Positions 1-13,086 of a DNA stretch of 64,000 bases are shown in pieces. The stretch is from Paraspadella gotoi. Its lineage: Eukaryota; Chaetognatha. The notes under the pieces are model-generated. The model was not told where the DNA came from, did no database searches, and was given only the letters and a program-made list of their open reading frames with translations. The stretch covers positions 14,080,770 through 14,144,769 of the forward strand of contig CM119271.1 in assembly GCA_051294375.1 (NCBI GenBank), given 5' to 3'. Position numbers and translations under genes: made by a program. Each line of letters opens with the position of its first letter. Within the stretch, counting starts at the first letter, position 1.

Positions 1-575
1 TCCAGCTTTGTTCAAAAAGAATATAAGAAGATTTGCTGTTTATCGGGGAGAACGGGTAAGTAACGGCCAAACCGAACAGTCAATGTATTGTAGATGATTT
101 ATGTTACAAATTGTAACATGGATCTATGTACCTCTATTATCTATTCATTGAACCAACTGGACAAATTAAATAGGACAATCAGATTATTCATGCATCGAAG
201 TGGCCGTCGAGAAGCGGTAAAACAGTTTCGCACAAAGTGAAAGTCTCAAACTTTTGCTTTTTTTCTTTTCTTCTCATCTACTGACAAATAAAAATCCATT
301 TAAAAAAAAAAAATTTTAATTATCCCTTTTTTCCAATTGTAATGATTAAAAAATTGTTCAAAATCGTTGACTATCATCTTGTCTCTCTTAATTAACATTC
401 TTTTATTTTTTTAATTCATCTCCCCTTTTTATTCATCCCGGTTTTAATTCATCTCCCCTTTTTATTCATCCCGGTTTTAATTCATCTCCCCTTTTTATTC
501 ATCCCGGATTTAATTCATCGATATTCAGCTCCGTCTCTCGATTTTCCGATTTCTCTTCGTCTCTCGATCTCGTCT
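1..575. repeat. Non-coding left flank with a 33-bp tandem repeat
   Basis: No coding exon is visible. About three copies of a 33-bp unit (TTAATTCATC then CTCCCC, T-run, ATTCATCCCGG) lie in tandem from about 411 to 519. The rest is AT-rich with homopolymer runs. The stretch just below 576 is probably the 3' untranslated part of the neighbouring minus-strand gene. Confidence 0.6.
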
Positions 576-3135
576 TCAAAAGAGCGCCGCAAAGATGGTC
601 AGGGGGATGTGGTGTCCCCGAAGCGCTTCGTCGAGGGCGTCGCGGAGAGGCTCTTCAATGGAGTGGGCGATCACATTCTGTGAGGAGGGAGGATAGATAG
701 ATAGATAGATAGCTAGATGAATAGATAGATAGCTAGAAATCTATACATCTTTTTAACTATCTATAAGAGAAAGAAAGAAAGAAAGAAAGAAAGCGATCAA
801 GCAAACAAAACAATTAACCAACAAACCAATCAATCAACAAAGCAAGCAATACAGTAGTTCCAACAGACCCCCCCTCCTCTAAGCTCAACCTTCAGCAAGT
901 TGATAATTGCGCCTCCAATCTTCTCAATTATTCCGTCCATCCATTTCATTCCCTTAAAAATATCGACGTCAAGTTCGACGTCGCCGATCGAAACGATCTC
1001 CAGTGACTTGACGGAGCCGTGACTGGTCCGAGCTGGACCCGAGGAGAGAGAGAGAGAGAGAGAGAGAGACCGAGAGAGAGAGAGAGACGAGAGAGAGAGG
1101 AGAGAGAGAGTGAGAAGAGAGGAGAGAGGTCTCCAGCCTCCAATCCCTCGTTCAAACCAGGGGACTGCTCACTTGTTTGATGACGATTTTGCTTCGACCG
1201 AAGAGACAGCGAGCGTCATCTGCGTTTCCCCCAACTCAATAAAAACTCGACGCGAAAACTAAATAGGAGAAAAAAAAACAAAAGGCATAATCATTAAGTT
1301 TAAATCCATCCGTCCGTCCGTCTTTCGGTGTCTTCGGAGGTGAAAGCATGAGAAATATATGTACGTACATCCCAAAATTAGAAGATAGCAATGTGTGTGA
1401 GAGATAAACTGAAAGAGACAGAGAGAAAGAGAGAAATATAGAGACGCGACTCATGAGAAAAGCCTGACCTCGATTTTTATCCCAATTTTCAACCTATTTC
1501 ATCGAATTCATTTTATTCCTAATTTCGGTTCAACCTCATTAAAATACCACTTCCTTTTCTATCCACCAATCTCGACTCTTACTCGACCAACTGACCTAGA
1601 TGACCCACTGACCTTCTTCCTCACCCAACTACCCTGAATGACCAATTGGCCCACCAACCTTCTTCCACAGCCAATCGTGACTCTTACTCGACCAACTGAC
1701 CTGGATGACCCACTCACCCACTGACCTAGCTCAGCCAATCTTTACTTTTCCTCGACCTCCTGACCTGGAATGCCCGCGCAAGTTGATCCAACCTAAATGA
1801 AGAACGAAGGTGTCCACATTCTCTCCTCGCTCGACAGTCGCATCCCCGGTCCTGGAAAATCCAATCGAATCGGAAATCAAAAATCCCGACACCGACCGAC
1901 CGACCAAAGCCCACAAAACCAGGGCTACCTGTTGACCGATTTTAATCCGCTCAGCGATCCGTGGCTCATGGCGGCGAGTCCCGCCAAGTTGCCCAAGGGG
2001 GTCTTCATCTTGAAGGCCTTTTCCAACTTCGGGAGATTAACGGACGAAGGGATCGAAGACTTGACGATCGATATCAAGACGTCGATCAAAGAGTCGATAT
2101 TCGACGTTTCTGATTGGACGAGGGAAAGAGGGTTTATAATTGATTGGCGGAGACATCATTTATTACGAATTCGGTCAAAATATTCGGAAAAAGTTATCGA
2201 TCGACTCGGACCTGGATTTAATAACAAAAAATTTTTGGATTGATCAGAAATACCTGGGAAAAAGTTAATTTTTAGTGACTTTGCTTTGATTGATCAGAAA
2301 CTGATTGGCTAATTATTGAATGGAAAAATCGTTGGATCCTGATTGGCTAAAATTTTAAAGATTTCAAATTTTACTTAAAAAGTTTCCTATTGGTTACAAA
2401 ATAAAATAACTTAAAATAAAAAGAATAAAAGGCTTTGAATGAAAAGAATAAAAGTAACGAAACTGATTGATTGATTGATTGATTGATATTTTTTTTCCCC
2501 AAATGTCTCACCAGGAGATTCCTCGTTATCTTTCGAATCGGTTTCGTTCTTTCCGTTCGCTTCCTCCGCCACCTCCGCTTCCTCCTCCTCTTCCTCCTCA
2601 TCCTTTTTCTCCTTCTTCATCTTCTTCACCATCATCTCCTCCTCCTCCTCTTCCTCCTCCTTCTTCGCAACTTTCTTGAGGAGTTTGTTGTTTCCATCAC
2701 CGTCGTCATTGTCGTCGTCATCTGCATCGTCGCTGTCATTAACATTTTCGTTGTCAGTTTCCACGAGGTGGATAATATTATCAATAGTATCTGCAGGATC
2801 GCTGTCAATGTCGCTATCACGGTCTTTGTCACTTTCGTTATCGTCGTTGTCGTCGTCGGCGGCGTCAGAATTGAAAATCATAGCGAAATTTTCGTTCGTC
2901 TTTTGTTTTCGGTTTTCGTCGACATCATTCACTTTCTGAAATTCGCAATTGATATTCGATAAAAGAAAAATTAAATTTATGAAAGATTCACTTTTTGTAT
3001 AATTATATTTAAATTTTAATTGGTTATTTTGATAAAAAAAAAATTAATTCCAAAAAATCTAACCCATCGACTCCTCGCCGTCGCTGAACCCAAAAGCAGA
3101 AAGAGTAAAGTCACCGTAAACGGGTTCACGCGCAT
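576..3135 (-). CDS. Secreted acidic protein with a group-7 mite-allergen-like (TULIP) C-terminal domain
   Basis: Exons I can phase: 3064-3135 (start ATG, 24 codons), 2512-2935, 1929-2109, about 890-1032, and 576-677 (stop TGA). A further exon near 1176-1226 (DARCLFGRSKIVIKQ) is likely, but its junctions do not phase cleanly, so the middle is unresolved. Exon 1 encodes a classic signal peptide (VTLLFLLLGSATA). Exon 2 is a 141-residue, extremely Asp/Glu-rich low-complexity stretch with a run of eight Glu. The rest (LPKLEKAFKMKTPLGNLAGL, then SLEIVSIGDVELDVDIF, IEEPLRDALDEAL) resembles the arthropod group-7 allergen family, a secreted lipid-binding-type fold. Family assignment is from pattern memory; the lipid role is inference. 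The phases of exons 1-3 (0, 1, 2) and of the last two exons agree, which supports one gene rather than separate ORFs. Confidence 0.6.
1044..1125. repeat. (GA)n microsatellite in an intron
   Basis: GA dinucleotide run with interruptions, lying immediately upstream (minus-strand sense) of the penultimate exon of the allergen-like gene. Read on the minus strand it is a CT tract and could serve as the polypyrimidine tract for that exon. Confidence 0.85.
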
Positions 3136-4442
3136 CTTCGTATGAAAAAGTGAGAATTTATGAGTTTTGGTGAGGTGAAAAAATATAAGTTACAATGGAC
3201 AATGACAATGGCTGCCGAGCCGGAAATAAATTAATTAATTAAATTAATAAATAAATAAATCCCACGCAGATTCGAACCTTATCAACTTTTCGCTGAAAGT
3301 GAAAACTTTATAGTTTCATTAACAAACTTTATTTGTAAGAAATGGAAAGCTTAAGACAGCCATTGGCATCGACATTCCACAGCCTTCTGCGCTGATATAG
3401 ATCTCAAACCACTAACGACAACAGGTAAAATGCCCCAACCGGCTGAGCATTATAGGCATTAAGCAACCCTGCTGTTGTAATAATGCTTATATACGAAAAA
3501 AAAATGACGAAATAAAAAAAATTACCTTGAATTTTGATTCCTCGCTTTCAGGTGGCGAATAATTTTTATCTGTGATTTTTTTTGTTTCGTTTTGTATTAA
3601 CTTTTAAGGGGGAGAATTATCCCTAACCCATCGCAAAAGGACGGAATTTTACTTGCGTTATTATCCCTGACGACGATAATTACGACGATGTACGCGACGA
3701 CACTGACTGACGAAAATTTGTAATTACTAACATATCAACTCCTTTTATTTTTTTCCGATACATCACATTTATATTTTGGCAATAAAACTTTGTATTGCAA
3801 ACCACTAACTTGATGAAAATATCGAACACTAACAATGACTCACAAATCTGGCATTAGTCATAATAATGTAAAAAAACAAAAACAAATTATGTATATTTGA
3901 GACGATTTTAAAAAATGTGAAGGAACGGAGTCACGGCCGATAAGACAAAGCAACATTTTAAAACGAATAAACATCAATGATTTGTAGTAGTCGGGTTAAT
4001 TTCCTAAGCACAACCAGGATTAGTTTTTTAAAAAATCCAAGCCCTTTTTTTTTTAAATTTTAGCTACAATTTTTGTTTTGCCCAAAAATTAAATTCTATA
4101 AATGTAATCTCGTACAAAACTAGATTCGAGGCAGTTTTTGCTTGAGTATTTTCATTTTGAATTCGAGGCATTAAGACTACCTATTTTTGTAATAAAACAC
4201 CCAATGAACATGATTGGTTAATAATGAAATTTTCTAGCACCTTAAAATTAATCTTCAATCTTACGGAAATTGTACGAATGTCATACGTAGATAAAAAAAA
4301 TTGAATCGATACAAATAATTATATGTAGTAAAAGTCTTGTAAAGTCCTTTCAATCAAATCGCAGTAGCAACAGACTATCAGACGTAAAAATACAATTTGG
4401 AGTGAACAGAACGTCAATACCAAACAAAGGTCAATCAGCTGT

Positions 4443-4524
4443 GTAGCAGATTAATTTGTGGATTATCTCAAATGAGATTGAGTTCCTCAATCTCATTTGC
4501 ATATTGTCGTATTCTGATTAAGCT
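4443..4524 (+). repeat. Hairpin-bearing interspersed repeat, copy 1
   Basis: About 80 bp containing a perfect 13-bp inverted repeat (AAATGAGATTGAG and its complement) around a 3-nt loop, followed by an octamer-like ATTTGCAT. The same sequence lies in reverse orientation at about 62903-62986 with three mismatches over about 76 bp. Confidence 0.8.
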
Positions 4525-4910
4525 TTGATAAAATTTTGTTCCATCCACAATTAAAACCAGGCAACAGTCTACTAACAGTTAAATCCAAGCAACAGTCATT
4601 CATCAGTCAAATACAAGCAACATTCAATCAAACCTCAACTCCAAGAAACAGTCATATCCAAGCGACAGTCAATAAACAATCACAAAAAGGTTGTCAAAAG
4701 TCAATCAAAAGCTAGTCCGTCGGTCTGTCTGTCTGTCGGTCTGTCCGTCAGTTTGTCGGTCAGCAGGGATCGGGGGCGATGACTTGAATTCCGTTGGCGT
4801 CGATCGGTTTGGCCGACGAATCTGGCGGCCGACGTCGAGAACCCAAGACACGCGAGTGGAGATCGTATTTGGGGTTTTTGGCCGTTGCGAATCTGGGGAG
4901 GGAGGGAGGG

Positions 4911-4911
<1 letters not shown>

Positions 4912-4971
<60 letters not shown>

Positions 4972-4977
4972 AGGGGG

Positions 4978-5043
<66 letters not shown>

Positions 5044-5061
5044 AGAGAGAGAGAGAGAGAC

Positions 5062-5118
<57 letters not shown>

Positions 5119-5148
5119 AGGGAGGGAGGGAGGAGAGAGAGAGAGTAA
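4912..5148. repeat. Large (GA)n / GAGGG microsatellite
   Basis: About 237 bp of almost pure GA repeats punctuated by GGGAGGGAGG blocks. It is a homopurine/homopyrimidine mirror-type tract just beyond the 3' end of the aquaporin gene. Confidence 0.95.
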
Positions 5149-5227
5149 AAAACTAAAAAAGCACAAAATTTTGGAAAAATTATTTCAATATATTTTAATT
5201 TAAAACAATTTTCTGTTGTTGTTTTCC

Positions 5228-8200
5228 TCATTCAACGAACCTGTAAACGAAGGCGGCCAAAATTGAACCGATGAAAGTCCCCGTCAAATACCACAGATTG
5301 TTGAGCCAGGATTTTTGAACCGTCTGATTTGAAAAAAATATATGATATATGTTTTATATCTATGCAAAAAAACATGATCTTTTTTTTAATTATCCCGCAA
5401 TCTCCCCATACCAGTATTTTCACCACCCCACAACAACATCAAAGTGATCAACCTTCACTTTCAAAGGTTATCGTTTTTCACCCTCCCTCACCGACATGGA
5501 GTCTTCCCCCTCGTGCGGGACTTCACTTCCGGTTGCTGCCATCGTCGCCCCGATAGCGCGAGCGGGATTCATGCAGGCGCCGCTGATTTCGCCTCTGGAT
5601 ATGGGTTAAATATGTCATAAGTAATGGCATAACATACGGCAATATGATAATTTGGATACATTCGTTGTCTCACGGGAAAAAAACATGAAGTAAAATTCGG
5701 TCCATATGTTTTTTAGCGTTTTTTTAGCGTTAGAGATCATTAATTTCATTTGCATATTCTAGAAATTTAGTTATTGCTAAGCCTTAGATTGCATGAAATG
5801 CTTAAACCATAACTGTGGCCAGTTTTAACTAAGTTTGATAGCATTCACGCACGGACATTCAAAGATCACTCACACAGCGTAAATGTTGACGGTGACGACA
5901 AAGCCGACGGCCAGCGGCGTCAACTGAGCGTCTGGTTGATCGGCCGCAGTTTGGAGGACGATGAAGACGAGAAAGAAAGTGATAACTGCTTCAGTGAGAA
6001 TCGCTTCGATGGTGTCGGTGGAGGCAGGGATGAGCACCATGCCAGCAAGGCCGGCGTCGTACTTGGAAGAGGGGATGATGGCCTGGGAGAAGGAGGGCAG
6101 GGAATTGTGAGTGGATAATGGATGGAATTCATATTAATAAAATAATCGAATCAGCATATCATCGCAGATGGAATCGGAACCAAAAATGGAATCGGATCCG
6201 CGACTCGGGTAAAATCTACCGAGGACTCTCTGATTGGATGAATCATCGTCGAAATCGAACCAATGAGAAGACGGGCTTCATGCCATCGGGAAAACGAGCC
6301 CGTGTCGATGATCCGATTGTCCGATTTTCATCAAAATTTTTAATACCACAAGACCGGATTGTCTGGAGGAATATGGATGTCAAAACAGTCTGTTCAGTCT
6401 GATCAGTGCGCAGGATTTTGTCAGAGCGGGTAGACCCTTGTTAATAAATTTCCCATTTGAAAGATCGAATGTTTGAAATTTAAAAATTAAGCTATAGTTT
6501 CAATTTACAGTACATCAAATATAGATATTTCTAAATAAAAGTTCGAGTATCAATCAAACAGTATTCCTTAATAAATAAAAATAAGAAAATAGTAAAATAA
6601 AATTTCCAGGCAAAACTGAATCAAAAATTATGAAATAACCTCAACCACTACAATATGCAAATGAGATTTAGAATCCAAGTTCTTACCCTGGCCACCAGCG
6701 CTCCCGCCGTCGCGCCCAGAGTCTGACAGACTGAGTAGAGAATGAATTTCAGGATCCTTAATTCACCGACGAGGGCGAAACCGAGTGACACGGCCGGGTT
6801 CACGTGACCGCCGCTGAATTGGAAAATGTGAAAAGGGGGGAGTGAAATTATCGTTAAATATATTTGTGATACACTAAATACGGATCCCAACCAATTTATG
6901 ACTTAGTTATGACTTATATTTATTAATTCATTCCTCGATTCAGTCATTTATTTAAATTTATTTGCTCATTTCAAATAAAACGTCAACCTCTTCATATTAA
7001 GTTAAGTTAACAGTCAATTTTAATTTTAATCAAATACTGATATACATAATTTCATCTACGATTGATAAGACTAGCCTTCTCAGGCACCTGACGGGTCCGA
7101 GGGCAATGATGACGGCGGCGATGGTGAGGCCTGTTGAGATGGGGCCTCCATCAGGCGACGATGAGGAGTTACAGGCGAAGCAGACGCAAATGAAGGTGAG
7201 GATGAAAGTTCCGATGAATTCCGCCAGGAGAGGTTGGATCACCTTTGGCATCACTTGAGAATGGAGAGCGTGAGAGTAAATAAAGGACGAGTTTATTAAT
7301 TATCAATTCATTCATTCATTTCATTCCTTTCTTTTCTTCATTTATTCTTTTTTTTTTATTTATTCATTCTTGGATTCGTTGATTTATTCAGTCAAGTTTT
7401 ACAATTCCGAGTTTTTCTTACTTTTTTTTTCCGCCCGAGCATGCATTTATTAAATTTTTTCTCTCCTTTTTTTTTTAATGAAATTAGTAAATCCATTTCA
7501 AAAATTATCTATTATGCTGACTGACTAATGACTATGGTGTATTCAGGCCTCCATCCCTCTTTCAAGATAATAAAATAGCAAGACCCTGTAATCTTTCAAA
7601 CATGGCTCTCTCACAGTCAGGTCTATTCCCTCCCAAACTATCTGGCTTCCCTCTCAGCATATAAAACACTATTCTAAATCCGAGACAGCAAACATCGAAC
7701 TCCCCTTAAAATTCACTTAAACTCGAGAGACCGAGAGACGACAAACGAGCTGCCGATCTCCAAGACCATGATCCTTGACTCGGGGATGAGGAGGAGTGGA
7801 CGACGAGAGGAGGAGGAGGCGTTGAGAGGGGGAAGAGAAGACCCGGGAGGAGAGGAAGGTCCTGGCGGTAGGGGGGAGCCTCTATCCTGCCTTACCCAAT
7901 AACCTTACCCGGCGACATGTCGTTAGGAGTGAAGTAAGTCTGCCAATTCTTATCTCCCCCCGCCATTCTGGTATCGAGCGACGCCACCCAATGTTTCTTC
8001 GCTTTCGATCGACGCGATCCTTTCGTCGGCGAGTCCGACAGCGAAGTGAACTCCCCGTCGTCGGGCAAGTCGGGCAGATCCCCGGCGTCGGCCAGGTCCG
8101 CTATGTCCGCGATTTCGTACCTTCGAAAAGGGAACGAGATGTTATTGGTCGTCGGTAATCGTCGGCGACAATATTGGGCACTATTTCCCGAAAGCCTCCC

Positions 8201-9916
8201 ATTTCTGTAACTTAATAAACTTAATAATAATGAATTAATTAGTATCTAATCTTAAAATTTTTAACTAAATTTATTTATATTTAATAACCTAATCTTGGTA
8301 AAATTCTATATTCACCGACTATGATTTTTTCTTTTTATGAATAACTGAATAAAAAAATTATTATATAAAACTTTTTTTCTTATCCCTAATCGGTAAATAT
8401 AAAATTAAGCCCTAATACTTAATCTTCGACCCTAACACTATTTTCGAACTTAAGACCTTAATCCTTAATCCTAATCCTTAATTAAATCCTAAACCATATC
8501 ATACCAAACCCTAATCCTAAATTTAATATTTTATCTTAATTATCAAACTTAATATTTAAACGTAAGCGCTTTGGGAAAATACGGCCAAATATGGTTTATT
8601 TCAAATAACGAAAAAAAAAAAAAAAAAAAAAACAACAACTTTTAAAAAACGTGCGTCGACACGCATGCTATAATCGCGCATGCGCAGTCCGTGGTGCGTC
8701 ATGCCATGCCAATTGCAATGTTGCACGTATCCGAACGAAAACTGACAAGATTGTAGAAACGAAAACGACGAGAGATCTAAGTTGAATTTTAAACCAAATG
8801 TTATTTGCAGAGAATGGAGAGAAACAAATCAATTTTATCGTGATATGTATATAGATTCGTTTTATTTAAATCTATTTATTTGTCTCCAACAATTTATGAA
8901 GACCAAAAAAAAAATGTCTCCTCTACTTTTTTTTTCTTATCTTTCAGCTTCGAAAGTCCCAAAGGTCAAAACAAACTTCGTATTAATTAAGTCTTAATTT
9001 AAGAGGTCGATTCGAATTTTTTTTTTTTTAATTTCTTTTTTTTTTTTTTTTGTCAACACATGATTCTTTCTGCGTCATAGATCGAATATCTTTGTTTCGA
9101 AGGCATTTATGAAAATAGGAAAGAGCGGTTTCAGTCATATTAAGGATTATTAAGGGTGTTGTTTGCTGGGCGATTACCATTTATAAAAAAATAAAAAAGA
9201 ACAAAAAAATCAAATCAAATCGAGGAAATCAAAAAAATTTATAAAACGATCAACGTGAGGATATAAAAAAGATAAACCTTTAGAAAAAAAAAAAAACATT
9301 TAACGAAAATCTAATTACTATGGAATGTACAACCATAACGTACGTAATAATAAAAGTACTTTATTTAAATGATAAATTCAGTACCTCACTTCTTGCCCGA
9401 GCTCTGAACTGTCTCTGTAAAAAATGAATGACGCAAAATAAGTTTTTTTAAAAAGCGGAGCCCTTTGCCGGGTCTTACCTCAACGCTGGACCTTAAAGGC
9501 GCGAATTCACGCTATTTCACTTTGTCCGTATGACCGGCTTGATCTTCGATGGATTTTCACTTACCTTCCGAGTGATAACGATGTCGACGATGAAAGCAAC
9601 TTGTTCAAATTTAGTTATATAAAAAATACTTAATCCTCTTACTCATATCAACGGCCAATCAGTGACCAATATTAAGCTCACCAAAAACTTACCCTAGTCG
9701 AACAAAGATGACCCACGACGATGGCCACAATCTCTAACCTCACCTTCGACTCATCATTCCCCCCCCGCAAAATCTGTAACCTACGTACCTGGAACTCATC
9801 TGCGACTGAGATGCGAGACTTCCTAAACCCAAAACCGAAGATCCAGATGAACCTCCGTCGGTCGAACCAGAATCCGAGTCGTCGTCCGCTTGGATCACGG
9901 GACGCGCGTGGGCCAT
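5228..9916 (-). CDS. AQP8: Aquaporin-8-like channel with a 120-residue N-terminal extension
   Basis: Eight coding exons join in phase to 356 aa: 9789-9916, 9385-9414 (30-nt microexon), 7909-8120, 7088-7253, 6687-6813, 5874-6082, 5492-5594, 5228-5323. It is a six-helix water/solute channel. The two pore motifs are SGGHVNPAVS (NPA at 184-186) and SGACMNPARA (NPA at 300-302). The Gly-Gly-His before NPA1 and Ala-Cys-Met before NPA2 are typical of the AQP8 (aqua-ammoniaporin) group, which can also pass ammonia or peroxide. The family is usually about 250-270 aa. Here residues 1-124 are extra: Ser/Gly-rich, then an acidic ADLADAGDLPDLPDD stretch, then basic SRRSKAKK, probably cytoplasmic. The start ATG sits right after a good acceptor, with a probable 5' UTR exon at 10277 and above. 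The core is secure; the extension rests on splice phase. Confidence 0.88.
8121..9384. other. Long intron of the aquaporin gene
   Basis: AT-rich intron with poly-A/T runs. At 8395-8560 there are degenerate CCTAA-type repeats. At 8676-8687 the palindromic GCGCATGCGCAG matches the consensus recognised by NRF-1-type factors. No additional exon is visible. Confidence 0.5.
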
Positions 9917-10480
9917 GGCTCTGCGGAAGAGGAAGAATCGAATCAATCGAAAAGACGCGATTAATAATTAATTAATTAATTAATTAGCAATTAATAATGA
10001 TTTAGAGAATGAGTAAATTGAACGTTCAGTTAGTTAAATTAATCGATTAACAAATCACTCGGTCATTAATCAAATCAAATCCATTACCGGTTGCCATGAC
10101 GACGGTTAAATCTTTCACGACGACGATAGTTAAAATAATTATTTTTATTTTTTTGTAATTCGCGCCGAAGAGTTGACGGATCCTCGGATCTCAGGAATTC
10201 TTCTTTTCTAATCAATCGTTCTTCCCCTTTGAAAAAAAAGGTAAGGCGTCCCGGATCGAATCGGCGATCGACTCACCTGAAAACGAGAATGAATTTCGAC
10301 GACGAGAAAAGACGGGATTCCGTCGGATCGAATCTGGGATGTTGGATCACGACGACGACGACGACGACGTCCAAGTTCGTCCAGTTTTTCCAGTTCTTTA
10401 ATTTTTTTTTCTTTTCGCACCGAACTTTTTTTATCTTCGGCGTCGCGACGAAGATTCGGTTTCCTTGACGTCTGGATAAC
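9917..10480 (-). other. Probable 5' UTR exon and promoter side of the aquaporin gene
   Basis: On the minus strand a strong donor (CAG then GTGAGT, exon end 10277) precedes the acceptor that immediately flanks the aquaporin start codon (TTCCGCAG, exon begins near 9919). The upstream exon has no frame continuous with the protein, so it would be untranslated, running up to perhaps 10440. A short CGT trinucleotide repeat lies at about 10352-10370. Confidence 0.45.
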
Positions 10481-13086
10481 TATTTTTGGGTCTCATCATC
10501 GGGACAAACAATGTCGTTGATATTGGGACAAAGATTCGGTGCTTTCGGGATAGAGACAAAGATTTAGACGTGTACAGAGAAGACGACATTTACATTCAGA
10601 GTTGTTATTGATTTTTATTATTTTGTTATTTCCATTATTTATTTTGTTCCTGTGTGGATTAGAAATATTTTGGGGACTTAAAAGCCACCATAGCATTTCC
10701 AGAGACAGAGACAAAATGAATGGATAATCTTTGTATTGGTCGTACAAATGTTATACCAGAACCTTTAGTAAATTCAGTAAAGGTTAGGGCTTCGGACCCG
10801 CCGTTGCTTTAGCTTACTATGGGCGCAGTAATACCAAGCTTGAAAAGGGAACCGTTTATAGGATCCAATTGTGTTAACTTGTCAGGATAACAGAGAAAAA
10901 GTGATAAATGAGACGGTTCCGCCTCAACCAAGTGCAGCCACATTAACCGAAAGCGATAGATGTTAAGAGGTCATGACCCACATGAGCCTAATCATCGATT
11001 ATCACAAGAGTGACCGAATGTCTCATGGAAAGCAAATAATTGTTATGAATGGTGACAATCGTACCTTTTAAGGATATTGTAACCATTTTTAAGTTCGTGT
11101 TTAAACCCATTGCAGCGATTTTTTTCCCCTTTTTTTATTTTTAGGAAAGTCAGCTACGTAGCCGGGTTTTCGAAATAAAGAAGACAAACTTGCTCCAAAA
11201 GTCGAGAGTTCAGTTGACCATCTTTGAGAGCCTTTAAAGGTCGAACGAATTCTCAAAAATAAAAGCAGTTTTATTTTTACACTTTTTTTCTCTCAACCGA
11301 AAAAAAAAATATCAAAGGCGAATGAAAACTTGAGACGCAAATTGAATTTGAAAAAAAAAAAGCGGATGGTCAAATTCAAGGTCAGATATGTCGTCGTCGT
11401 CGTCGTCGTCGTTCATATTTCCTGGACATCCGTTTATTCGTCACGCGAACATCTTTTCTCCTCATTTTCTTCTTGTCATTTTTATTTCATCTTTTCATCT
11501 TGGCTCTCTCTCTCTCCATTTTCATATTTCCTATCTTTTTTTTAAAAATCTTACAGCTTGTAGTGTATCCTTTTGTTTTGAATTTATTTCTTCTTTTTGT
11601 TTAATATTTTAAAGCTAACACTTTTCATTGATTTACTATTCTAGAAATCTTTTTGTTGTACTTTTCTGTAGGTGTACTAGTTCAATTGTGTAGGTGTAGG
11701 CGTAGGCGTACTAGTACAATTCGACACAACCAATGAAATTGTTACGTCATCGAAGATAAGTAAACTAAGATAAAGTTTTGATTCTATGTCATACGTACTT
11801 TTCAAGTTTAAGTATTACATGAAAATTGTAATACTAAAGCTGTAGGAGGTTTATCGCTGACGTTACATTGCCAATTCTCCCTAGAATCAGAATTCCATCG
11901 AATCTCGTGATGTAATTTTAAAAATATTTCCATATTTTATTCATATTTTTTTCCAATTTTCTTTTCTCTCGTCTTCCTCATCCGGGACTTAGGTTCGGTC
12001 GCCGCCGATTTGATCGAGATTCGCAAAATTATGAGTTCTTGACTTATTCTTTCTCTTTTACCTCCCTTTTCTTTTCCTCTTTCTTTTTCTTCTTCTTTTT
12101 CTATTTCTTTTTCTCTTTTTCCTCCTTTTTCTTTATATTCTCTCTTCGTTTTTTCTCTTTCTTTTTATCTAAATCGGTTTTTTTCGTCTATTTTTTCCTC
12201 TTTTTCTATCTCTCTTCCTCTTTTTCTGTCTTTTTCTTTTTTGTTTTTCTTTTCCTCCTTTTCCGTTTTCCTCCTTTTCTTTATATTCTCTCTTTTTCTT
12301 TCTCCTTTTCCTTTTTATCTCGGTCTTTTTCCTCTATTTTTTTTCTTCCTTTTATTTTTCTCCATATCTCGCTCTCGTGTTTCTCAAAAGCGGAACCAAA
12401 ATGTAAAGGGCGACCGGGGAACATCGTCTCTTCCTTCTGCCGTTTGCCGACATGAGCCGAAACGGGACGGTGGACCGAAAAAGAGGACGGAGGGACGATG
12501 GCCACTATTGGCCGAAATGGACGACGGATAAAAGAGCAACGAATGACGAAATATTTGTAGTCACGTGACGCTATTCGCAGGAGCTTGATTTACAATGCAA
12601 TGTTGCGTACATGCTAATGTAAATGCTACTTTATGTCTAACAGCTCCCTCTAAATTTTTCTTTGTATCTCGGACCATTAATAGGAGGACTATCAACATAT
12701 GTTTCTTTCTCTCTCTTTCTCTTTCTCTCTCTTTTGGCTTCTCCGTCTTTTCTTCTGATTGACTAATCTTCTTTTATTTTGTACAAATGTACTCAAGTCT
12801 TAACACTGATAACTCTGAAAAATGTTTTTTCAACGTCTTTGAGGCAAAATTGTTTTACTGGATTCTACTGACGACGACCTATAGCTGTTTCAGGTAATTC
12901 ATTTTAAAAGTAATTCTTACTAGAAATACTTCGGATTCAAGAAAATTTAAATTTGTTGCAACAATACCACATTTTATTGAATTATATTCCAATTCAGTTT
13001 AAGAATGATTTCAAACATTGTAAGTATTTCAAACAAAACGATGATAATGAAGTATTAATGATAGACGGTGACAATGAAAAACGATT
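10481..13086. other. Long non-coding stretch with simple-sequence tracts
   Basis: No supported exon on either strand. It contains a CGT run at about 11393-11412, a 330-bp pyrimidine-rich tract (12040-12370, mainly TTTTTC/CTTT units) and a second CT tract near 12700-12735. At 10780-10990 there is a mid-GC patch that may be a decayed interspersed repeat of unknown type. Confidence 0.5.

Larger units (their letters stand above)
3136..5227. other. Intergenic, no gene seen
   Basis: AT-rich spacer. It holds a hairpin-bearing repeat (4443-4524) and a large GA microsatellite (4912-5148), entered separately. Around 3340-3490 there is a less AT-rich patch that may be a decayed interspersed repeat; I could not assign it. 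Both strands at 4691-5231 give open frames, but they are made only of Arg-Glu or Ser-Leu runs from the microsatellite. Confidence 0.6.

Noticed and set aside
1797-2243. 148-codon plus-strand frame
   Set aside because: It overlaps exon 3 of the allergen-like gene in antisense, with no start context or domain.
4691-5231. Long open frames on both strands
   Set aside because: They encode only Arg-Glu, Gly-Arg or Ser-Leu runs from the GA microsatellite.
12039-12455. 138-codon Phe/Ser-rich plus-strand frame
   Set aside because: Translation of a T/C-rich low-complexity tract.
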